Of a DNA stretch of 19,682 nucleotides, positions 13,826 through 19,682 are shown in pieces. The position numbers and the translations under genes were made by a program. This DNA is from an uncultured Eubacteriales bacterium (lineage in GTDB: Bacteria > Bacillota > Clostridia > Christensenellales > CAG-917). Below the pieces are notes generated by a model. The model saw only the letters and a list, made by a program, of their open reading frames with translations, ran no database searches and was not told the origin of the DNA. The first letter of the stretch is position 1, and every line of letters starts with the position of its first letter. Location: NCBI GenBank assembly GCA_900544575.1, contig UQVO01000022.1, forward strand, positions 1 to 19,682, in the 5' to 3' direction.

Positions 13826-16309
13826 TCACGCTTCTTCGGCAGGGGTCTCTTCTTCGCCGTCTTCTTCGGGCAGTTCCGTCACAAGACGGATTTCCTTCGT
13901 GCCGTCTTCGTTTTCGACCACCTTCCACACGCCGCGGTCGAGGTCGAAGTTGTCTTCGCCGTTGAGCCACGTTTCGTCGGTGTAGTCCGCGCTCTCCGTG
14001 CCCGTCACTCCGCTCGGAGCGGTGGGGTCAATCGCTGTTCCGTTGAGCGTCACCGAAACGTCGTTTGCGTAATAGCATTTCTCGAAAGTCACGGTGTTTA
14101 CGGTTCTCCCGGTATGCGTGCCCACGTAATTCGTGCCGCCGTTGGTGACCGTTATCGCCACGGAGGTGAAGGAGCGGTAAGAGCGCATAGTGCTCATCCT
14201 GCCCGCAACGCCGCCCGCGTATACCGTCGCGCCGTCCCCCTGTGCGGTGACCGTGATGCTGCCCGCGCCGTAGGAGGAGTTGATGTCACCCGTCGCGGCG
14301 CTCGAATGCGACGCGGAAGAGGACTGTCTGGTCGACGCGCCCGCTATGCCGCCGACATAGGCGCTGCCGCCCTCGCGCACGGTGACCGCGATGTCGGAGC
14401 CCGCTCTGCAGTTGTTGACAAGGGACATATTGTGGCCCGTGAAGCCGCCTGCGTACACTTCGTATCCTTCGGCGGTGACGGAGGAGTCGGCATAGCACTC
14501 GGAGAAGTTGCCGCGCGACGTGGTGCCTGCGAATCCGCCTGTGTACACCTTATCGGCGGACACGGAAATCTCCGCCGAAATCACGCCGCTTTCGGAGACG
14601 TTCACCGAATTGGCCTGTCCGCCGAAGCCGCCTGCGACGGCGGTATTTGCGGCCGTCGCGTCGAGGACGAACGACGTCACTACCGTGCTTTCGACTGCGG
14701 AAGTCGTGGAGGAATTCGCCGAGAATCCGAACACGCCGCCCGCATATATGCTGCCCGCGCCGTCAACGTATGCGGCAACGGAGGAGGTGCAGGTGAGGAT
14801 TTCGCTTCCCGTCGCGGTGCGTGCCGCCGCTCCGCCGATGTAGACGGTCTTGCCCTGTGCCGCCGCCTTTGCGTCCGCGCTGCCGATGTTTACCGTGAAC
14901 GTGCAGGCGTTCAGAGTGCCGGAGTTGACGCCCACCGCTCCGACGAGCAGAGAGTCGGAGTCGGAAGTGCCGAATGCGGACACGTCAACGGTCACGTTGA
15001 GGTTTGAAACCGTCCCCGCGTTCGCTCCGAGGAAAGCGTACACAGACCCCGTATAAGCGGCGTCGTATGTGAGGGTGACGGTCGCTCCGCCGCCCGTCAG
15101 CGTCCCCGTAAAGGGATATTCTTCCGTGAAGAGGGGAGTCCAGTCCGTCAGGGTAAGGGTTATGTTTTCCGTGACGTTTATGACCGCATTCCGCCACTCT
15201 TCCTTTGCGGCTTCGTCGTCCCCCGCCAGCGCGTCGGCGACTGCCGAAGCGAGGTCCGCCGCGTTGTCCGCGGTGAGGGTGAAAGAGCGCTGCCATTTTG
15301 CGTAAAGAGTTATCGAATAAGACCCGTCTTCGCCTTCGGTGCCTATGCTTTCCGACAGCGCGGTTGCGTCGTCGGAGTTGTCGCCGTCATCCGTCTCTTC
15401 GAAGAAGACGAACAGGTGTTCCGTCGTCACGGCGTCGTCGCCTTCGCCCGTGGTGACGGTGTAATACCATCCGCCGAAGACAAAGCCGTCGCGCGAAGGT
15501 TCGGTCGGCACGGTGAGGGTGTCGTTGAGTTTTGCGTTGACGGCGGCGGTGTCGCCTTCCGCGCCCTTGCCGTCAAACGTCACGGTGTAGTCGGGCAGCC
15601 GGCTGTGCAGTTTCGGATAAAGAGTCAGCCCCGTCGCCCCGCTTTCGGGTATTATCGTATAGTCGTCGAGAAGTTCGGGCTCCGTGCCGTCCTTGTCCGA
15701 CCAGGTGGTGAAGGGAACTTCGTTTCCGTTCGCGTCGATGTAGTACCAATACACAAACCAGTCTTCCGTGCCGTCGTTCGACGTTACGGTCGGGACGGGG
15801 ATGTCGCCCGCAGGCTCGTCCGAGTCGTAAACCGTCTCGAAGGACGCACCTTCTTCGAGGGTGACCGTGCCGTCATAGGACCAGTTGTCGTCGTTTTCGG
15901 TGACGAGGGTGTGAGTGTAGGTGTTCGCCGTCCAGTGCGCGGAGAGTTCCGTATCGGAAGTCACGACCGTGGGAGTGCCTTCGTCGCTGTCCGAAAATAC
16001 GAATTCGTCACCGCTTGCCGTCTGCCAGTAGTCGAAAGTATAGCCCAGCCTCGTCGGAATATACACCGTGCCGTCGGCGCGTTTCGGAGTCGCGACGGTG
16101 GAACCGTAGGAAACCTCTACGTCGTATATTCCTTCGTTGTCCAGACCGCCGTTCGCGTCGAAGGTGACGGAGAGCGTGGCGGGAGAGGGGTCGTCCCCGG
16201 GATTGCCGCCGCCTCCCGTTCCCGACGTGCCGTCGTCGCACGCGGCGAGAGTGACCGCCAGAACGGCGGCAAGCAGCAGAAGCAGAATTTTTCCGATGTG
16301 TTTTTTCAT
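13826..16309 (-). CDS. Large surface lipoprotein with InlB-type and GLUG-like repeats
   Basis: An 827-residue exported protein of unknown function. Residues 1-23 (MKKHIGKILLLLLAA...) are a signal peptide, and C24 in TLAAC fits the lipid-anchored cysteine. A Gly/Pro-rich linker follows. Next come about three repeats like the Listeria-Bacteroides (Flg_new / InlB B) type, at about 45-127, 128-235 and 241-341. The clearest marks are VTFDANGG, GYTFDYWQ, VTFDGKG, GFVFGGWYY and ITLYAKWQ. From about 400 to 760 there are some ten units with YxGGxxG followed by a Ser/Thr-rich strand (YAGGVFG, YTGGFAG, YAGGFTG, YVGGIAG, YAGGVAG), resembling GLUG repeats of beta-helical adhesins. The end is acidic. The start is the ATG at 16309, with GGGGAAG upstream; an ATG 18 bases earlier lacks a ribosome site. 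No LPXTG motif or catalytic domain is visible. Adhesion or glycan binding is a guess from repeat types. Confidence 0.88.
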   Translation of the reverse strand: MKKHIGKILLLLLAAVLAVTLAACDDGTSGTGGGGNPGDDPSPATLSVTFDANGGLDNEGIYDVEVSYGSTVATPKRADGTVYIPTRLGYTFDYWQTASGDEFVFSDSDEGTPTVVTSDTELSAHWTANTYTHTLVTENDDNWSYDGTVTLEEGASFETVYDSDEPAGDIPVPTVTSNDGTEDWFVYWYYIDANGNEVPFTTWSDKDGTEPELLDDYTIIPESGATGLTLYPKLHSRLPDYTVTFDGKGAEGDTAAVNAKLNDTLTVPTEPSRDGFVFGGWYYTVTTGEGDDAVTTEHLFVFFEETDDGDNSDDATALSESIGTEGEDGSYSITLYAKWQRSFTLTADNAADLASAVADALAGDDEAAKEEWRNAVINVTENITLTLTDWTPLFTEEYPFTGTLTGGGATVTLTYDAAYTGSVYAFLGANAGTVSNLNVTVDVSAFGTSDSDSLLVGAVGVNSGTLNACTFTVNIGSADAKAAAQGKTVYIGGAAARTATGSEILTCTSSVAAYVDGAGSIYAGGVFGFSANSSTTSAVESTVVTSFVLDATAANTAVAGGFGGQANSVNVSESGVISAEISVSADKVYTGGFAGTTSRGNFSECYADSSVTAEGYEVYAGGFTGHNMSLVNNCRAGSDIAVTVREGGSAYVGGIAGASTRQSSSASHSSAATGDINSSYGAGSITVTAQGDGATVYAGGVAGRMSTMRSYRSFTSVAITVTNGGTNYVGTHTGRTVNTVTFEKCYYANDVSVTLNGTAIDPTAPSGVTGTESADYTDETWLNGEDNFDLDRGVWKVVENEDGTKEIRLVTELPEEDGEEETPAEEA

Positions 16310-16393
16310 ATTCTTCCCCGACGGCATACGTTTTGCGCACCGCCTTATTCCGCGGCGGAACGTCTTCCGCGCGCGGGTTACGAGATTTTCTCT

Positions 16394-16421
16394 ATTATAC
16401 CATTATTATGCAGAATTTCAA
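16394..16421 (-). promoter_or_regulatory. Promoter of the repeat lipoprotein gene
   Basis: On the minus strand, TTGAAA (-35, 16421-16416), 16 bases, then TATAAT (-10, 16399-16394), with TG one base upstream of the -10 (extended -10). The predicted leader is about 78 bases and contains a perfect GCGGAA-CGTC-TTCCGC inverted repeat (16355-16370). Confidence 0.75.
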
Positions 16422-16635
16422 CTTAATTTTGCACGCGCGGAGAAAGGTGAGAACGCCCTCGCGCAGAACGGAAGATATGCGTCTTTTTGTGCGTGTAAAA
16501 TCAATTCCGAAAATCCGCGCAAACTTAAAAAAGGGGCAGGCGGCGGCTTTTGAACGCACGGCGAAAACGCGGGTTTTCCGCATTCCGACGGGGTGTTTTC
16601 GGGCGTGAAACAAATGTGCGAAAAGTTTCACAGAA
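16422..16635. other. Gene-free stretch between divergent promoters
   Basis: No reading frame here has a ribosome site or recognisable protein. The 78- and 91-codon frames that cross it have arginine-rich, non-protein-like composition. It holds one imperfect inverted repeat (GCGAAAAC with GTTTTCCGC, about 16561-16580). I see nothing else in it. Confidence 0.5.
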
Positions 16636-16682
16636 AAACAATATTTTGTGGTCTTACCTCCGTTGACAACAACATATTGTTG
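16636..16682 (+). promoter_or_regulatory. Tandem NrdR boxes upstream of nrdD
   Basis: Box 1 (16636-16651, AAACAATATTTTGTGG) matches the 16-base NrdR consensus ACACWATATATWGTGT at 13 positions. Box 2 (16667-16682, CAACAACATATTGTTG) matches at 11. They start 31 bp apart with 15 bp between them, the classical arrangement for cooperative NrdR binding. Box 2 overlaps the end of the -35 and fills most of the spacer, so binding would block transcription. NrdR is the ATP/dATP-sensing repressor of ribonucleotide reductase genes; its gene is not in this window. Confidence 0.8.
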
Positions 16683-16691
16683 TGATACGAT
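16663..16691 (+). promoter_or_regulatory. Promoter of nrdD-nrdG
   Basis: TTGACA (perfect -35, 16663-16668), 17 bases, then TACGAT (-10, 16686-16691), with TG at 16683-16684 giving an extended -10. The predicted leader is about 68 bases. The weak -10 core with a perfect -35 is compatible with a tightly repressed promoter. Confidence 0.75.
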
Positions 16692-16765
16692 TAGTTCGCA
16701 TTCTTCGGAAGGAACGACAAATTCCGACCGGAACTACCATAATTCGACGAAGGGGAGTGAAGAGC

Positions 16766-18871
16766 ATGATTATCAAGATTTTGAAGCGTGACGGAAGAAT
16801 CGAATTCTTCGACAAGAAGAAAATCGCGGACGCGATTTTCAAAGCGGCACAGGCGTGCGGCGGCAAGAACAGGGAGCTTGCGGCAGAGCTTGCCGACCTC
16901 GTCGTCAAGGCGGCGGAAGTCAAGTTCGTGGACAAGATTCCCTCCGTCGAAGACATCCAGGACCTCGTGGAAGAAGTCCTCATCAACGAGGGACACGCGC
17001 AGACCGCGAAGGCGTACATCCTTTACCGCGAAAGACGTCAGGAAGCGAGGAAGATTTCCGCGCTCATCGGCGAAACGTCCGAACTGTTCACCGGCTATCT
17101 CGCAGACAAGGACTGGGGCGTGAAAGAGAACGCCAATATGCAGAAGAGCGTCAACGGTCTGAACAACTACGTCCGCGAACATTTCACCAAAAAGTATTGG
17201 CTGTATAAGGTCTATCCCAAAGAGGTGCGCGAGGCTCACGAGAGCGGCGACATCCATCTGCACGACCTCGGTTTCTTCGGCCCCTACTGCGCGGGCTGGG
17301 ACGTCAGACAGCTCCTCACCGACGGTTTCGGCGGCGTGAGCGGCAAGGTGGAATCCCGCCCCGCGAAACATCTCCGTTCCTTCCTCGGTCAGCTGGTCAA
17401 CTCGACGTTCACCACGCAGGGCGAAACGGCGGGCGCACAGGCGTGGAGCTCCATCGACACTTACTGCGCTCCTTTCATTTACTATGATAATATGACCTAC
17501 GAGCAGGTGCGTCAGTGCTTGCAGGAGTTCGTGTTCAACATCAACGTCCCCACCAGAGTGGGCTTCCAGTGCCCCTTCTCCAACCTCACCTTCGACATCA
17601 AGGTGCCACGCACGCTCGCGGACCAGCCCGTTGTCGTCGGCGGCGAGTACAAGGACAAGACGTACAAAGAGTTCCAGAAGGAGATGGACATCTTCAACAA
17701 GGCGTTCTGCGACGTTATGCTCGAAGGCGACTCCAAGGGCAGAGTGTTCACCTTCCCCATCCCCACCATCAACGTGACCAAGGAATTCGACTGGAACAGC
17801 GACGTCGTCAACGCGTTTATGGAAATCACCTGCAAATACGGCATTCCGTACTTTGCAAACTACATCAACTCCGACCTCAGCCCCGAGGACGCGGTGAGTA
17901 TGTGCTGCCGTCTGCGTCTTGACGTCAGCGAGCTCAGAAAGCGCGGCGGCGGTCTGTTCGGTTCCAACCCCCACACGGGTTCAATCGGCGTCGTCACAAT
18001 CAACCTGCCCCGCATAGGCTACCTCAGCAAGACGGAGGGCGAGTTCCTCGAACGCGTGCGTCATATGGCGGTCATCGCGAAGACTTCGCTCGAAATCAAA
18101 CGCAAAATCGTCGAAGCGCAGTCCGAACGCGGTCTGTATCCTTACTCCACGCACTATCTGCGCGGCGTCAAGGAGCGCACGGGCGAATATTGGGCGAACC
18201 ACTTCAACACCATTGGCATCGTGGGTATGAACGAGGCGTGCCTCAACTTTATGGGCAAGGACATCTCCACTCCCGAAGGACAGGCGTTCACCATCCGCGT
18301 TATGAACTATATGCGCGAGATTATGGTGGAGTTCCAGAAGGAAACGGGGCATATGTACAACCTCGAAGCGACGCCCGCGGAAGGCACTTCCTACCGCCTT
18401 GCGCTGCTTGACAAGAAGTATTATCCCGGCATCATCACCGCAGGCGAAGAGGACGTGTATTACACCAACTCCGCCCAGCTGCCCGTCGGTTTCGGCGAGG
18501 ACATTATGGAGACGGTGAGATTGCAGGACGAGATACAGTCCCTGTTCACGGGCGGCACCGTTCAGCACCTCTACCTCGGCGAGAGCGTCAAGGACATCAA
18601 CGCGGCGAAGAAGCTCATCAAGAAGATATTCGAAACCTCCAAGATGCCTTACATCTCCATCACCCCGACGTTCAGCGTGTGCCCCAACCACGGCTATATC
18701 GACGGCGAGCACTTCACCTGCCCCGAATGCGGAGCGGACGCGGAAGTCTACACCCGCGTCGTGGGCTACCTCCGTCCCGTCCAGAACTTCAACAACGGCA
18801 AGAAGGAAGAGTGGAGAGAGAGAGTGAAATACGAGCTCAAACCCGAACAGCTCAAAAACGTAAAACTGTAA
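16766..18871 (+). CDS. nrdD: Anaerobic (class III) ribonucleoside-triphosphate reductase
   Basis: A 701-residue glycyl-radical enzyme that reduces ribonucleoside triphosphates to deoxyribonucleotides without oxygen, in the cytoplasm. The N-terminal about 95 residues are an ATP-cone (IIKILKRDGRIEFFDKKKIADAI), the dATP-sensing allosteric domain. Active-site cysteines are C175 (LHDLGFFGPYCAGWD) and C269 (VGFQCPFSNL). Near the C-terminus a zinc site is made by C639, H642, C652 and C655 (CPNH, CPEC). The radical glycine is G667 in RVVGYLRPVQNFNNGK. Length is normal. The start is the ATG at 16766, with GGGGAG upstream; the frame remains open to about 16682, but that lies within box 2 and the promoter. 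It is paired with nrdG, its activase, 94 bases downstream. NrdR boxes indicate repression when dNTPs are plentiful. Confidence 0.98.
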   Translation: MIIKILKRDGRIEFFDKKKIADAIFKAAQACGGKNRELAAELADLVVKAAEVKFVDKIPSVEDIQDLVEEVLINEGHAQTAKAYILYRERRQEARKISALIGETSELFTGYLADKDWGVKENANMQKSVNGLNNYVREHFTKKYWLYKVYPKEVREAHESGDIHLHDLGFFGPYCAGWDVRQLLTDGFGGVSGKVESRPAKHLRSFLGQLVNSTFTTQGETAGAQAWSSIDTYCAPFIYYDNMTYEQVRQCLQEFVFNINVPTRVGFQCPFSNLTFDIKVPRTLADQPVVVGGEYKDKTYKEFQKEMDIFNKAFCDVMLEGDSKGRVFTFPIPTINVTKEFDWNSDVVNAFMEITCKYGIPYFANYINSDLSPEDAVSMCCRLRLDVSELRKRGGGLFGSNPHTGSIGVVTINLPRIGYLSKTEGEFLERVRHMAVIAKTSLEIKRKIVEAQSERGLYPYSTHYLRGVKERTGEYWANHFNTIGIVGMNEACLNFMGKDISTPEGQAFTIRVMNYMREIMVEFQKETGHMYNLEATPAEGTSYRLALLDKKYYPGIITAGEEDVYYTNSAQLPVGFGEDIMETVRLQDEIQSLFTGGTVQHLYLGESVKDINAAKKLIKKIFETSKMPYISITPTFSVCPNHGYIDGEHFTCPECGADAEVYTRVVGYLRPVQNFNNGKKEEWRERVKYELKPEQLKNVKL

Positions 18872-18890
18872 AAACACAAGGTTTATCTGT

Positions 18891-18921
18891 GCAAAACGGA
18901 CGGCAAAACCGTCCGTTTTGC
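18891..18921 (+). other. Long perfect hairpin between nrdD and nrdG
   Basis: GCAAAACGGACGG and CCGTCCGTTTTGC form a perfect 13-bp stem with the loop CAAAA, 19 bases past the nrdD stop. A smaller GAAGC-GTT-GCTTC hairpin follows. There is no T tract after the long stem; the only T-run is inside its 3' arm. It may be a partial terminator or an mRNA-stabilising or processing element that lowers nrdG expression relative to nrdD. Confidence 0.7.
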
Positions 18922-18965
18922 AACTGCGGAAGCGTTGCTTCGGCGGACGTCATAAAGGAAAGGGT

Positions 18966-19625
18966 ATGAGAATTGCGGGATACAATCCGAACAGCTTCGT
19001 CGATTTTCCGGGGAACATCGCGGCGATAGTTTTCGTCGGCGGGTGCAACCTCAGGTGCTGGTACTGCCACAATGCGGAGATACTCGACACGAAAGAATTC
19101 CTCTCGGACGAGGCGATACTCGCGCGCATAAAGGAAAATTTCCTGCTCGACGGCGTGGTCATTTCGGGCGGCGAGCCCACCTTGCAGCCCGACCTGTTCG
19201 ACTTCGCCGAGAAACTCCGCGACATCGGTATGCAGGTCAAGCTGGACACCAACGGTATGCGCCCCGACGTGGTGAAAGAGGGCGTGGAGAGGGGACTTTT
19301 CGACTATGTCGCAATGGACGTGAAAGCTCCCTTCGAAAAGTATTTCAAGGTGTCGCCGACCCGCACCGCCGACCCCGCGAAACTCCGCGAAACCGCGGCG
19401 TTCCTTATGGGGCAGGACAAGATACCCTACGAATTCCGTATGACCGTCGTGCCGCAGTTCGACATCGATGACATCACCGAAGCCGCGAAAGAAATCGCAG
19501 GCGCGAGGATATTCTATCTGCAACCCTACGTCGACCACGGTATGGGCTTCAAGTCCCCCACCAAAGAATTCCTTAACGCCGCAAAGGAAGCGTGTTGTGC
19601 TTATGTCAACACCGAAGTAAGATAA
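18966..19625 (+). CDS. nrdG: Anaerobic ribonucleotide reductase activating enzyme (radical SAM, NrdG2 type)
   Basis: A 219-residue radical-SAM activase that uses a [4Fe-4S] cluster and S-adenosylmethionine to install the glycyl radical on NrdD. The cluster motif CNLRCWYC gives C27, C31 and C34; SGGEPTLQ (67-74) is the SAM-binding GGE motif; LDTNGMRP is also conserved. The opening GYNPNSFVDFPGNIAAIVFVGGCN fits the longer NrdG2 subgroup better than the shorter E. coli-type NrdG. AAAGGAAAGGG before the ATG at 18966 sets the start; the frame extends upstream 16 codons into the inter-gene hairpin and should not be used. Co-transcribed with nrdD unless the hairpin terminates. An electron donor such as flavodoxin or ferredoxin is needed; the ferredoxin at 140-310 is a possible but unproven source. 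Confidence 0.94.
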   Translation: MRIAGYNPNSFVDFPGNIAAIVFVGGCNLRCWYCHNAEILDTKEFLSDEAILARIKENFLLDGVVISGGEPTLQPDLFDFAEKLRDIGMQVKLDTNGMRPDVVKEGVERGLFDYVAMDVKAPFEKYFKVSPTRTADPAKLRETAAFLMGQDKIPYEFRMTVVPQFDIDDITEAAKEIAGARIFYLQPYVDHGMGFKSPTKEFLNAAKEACCAYVNTEVR

Positions 19626-19652
19626 CCCTGAACGGCGCTATTCGGCGAATTG

Positions 19653-19682
19653 CTTTGTCAGCCCCCTCATTCAGACCTCTTA
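19653..19682. repeat. Possible edge of a dispersed palindromic repeat at the contig end
   Basis: The last 30 bases (beginning TTTGTCAGCCCCCTCATTC, then AGACCTCTTA) resemble the left part of short palindromic elements common between genes in gut Firmicutes, as far as I recall them. The matching right arm would lie beyond the contig end. Bases 19626-19652 show nothing recognisable. Confidence 0.25.

Noticed and set aside
15416..16426. A 336-codon plus-strand frame opposite the repeat lipoprotein
   Set aside because: It is the antisense shadow of a gene with a clear signal peptide, lipobox and repeats.
1..19682. A phage, transposon, defence island or biosynthetic cluster
   Set aside because: No transposase, integrase, capsid, nuclease-toxin, Cas or modular synthase motif is visible on either strand, and every long supported gene has an assigned family or a surface-protein architecture.

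Overview
The window looks like a complete contig of about 19.7 kb from an uncultured anaerobic, gut-type Clostridia (Firmicutes), possibly a Christensenellales-like lineage. That is an inference. It rests on the tmk-holB-ricT gene order, a clostridial 2[4Fe-4S] ferredoxin, an oxygen-sensitive class III ribonucleotide reductase with a NrdG2-type activase, consensus SigA-like promoters and a GC-rich genome that avoids TTA, CTA and TCA codons. Bases 1-49 are not genomic: they are an Illumina Nextera i7-side adapter left on the contig.

Layout, left to right. (a) 140-2945, minus strand: a small ferredoxin with its own promoter, then the housekeeping operon tmk-holB-ricT, read from a near-consensus promoter at about 3000. 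(b) 3109-4458, plus: a GH5-family lipoprotein glycosidase, divergent from tmk, whose promoter predicts a leaderless mRNA. (c) 4651-9871, plus: leuS, serS and a membrane-embedded M28 metallopeptidase, probably one operon ending in a strong terminator. (d) 10011-10874: a small XRE regulator on the minus strand, with three ACAGAAT repeats spaced 31 and 30 bp upstream of it, then a gene-free stretch holding a possible structured RNA and a strong intrinsic terminator. (e) 10875-13759, plus: a GPH-type sugar symporter overlapping by four bases a Cys-type sulfatase with no signal peptide. This looks like a two-gene uptake-and-desulfation unit. (f) 13826-16309, minus: a large lipoprotein with InlB/Listeria-Bacteroides-type repeats followed by GLUG-like repeats, converging on the sulfatase at a two-way terminator. 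(g) 16636-19625, plus: two NrdR-type boxes on a consensus promoter, then nrdD and nrdG with a long hairpin between them. The last 30 bases may be the edge of a dispersed palindromic repeat that stopped the assembly.

Themes: core replication and translation functions (tmk, holB, leuS, serS, nrdDG) alternate with glycan-related genes (GH5 lipoprotein, GPH symporter plus sulfatase) and a surface lipoprotein. That fits a glycan-using anaerobe. I found no transposase, phage module, CRISPR array, tRNA, rRNA or defence system. The least explained parts are the 10326-10590 intergenic region, the M28 protein with membrane segments inside its catalytic domain, and the 827-residue lipoprotein.
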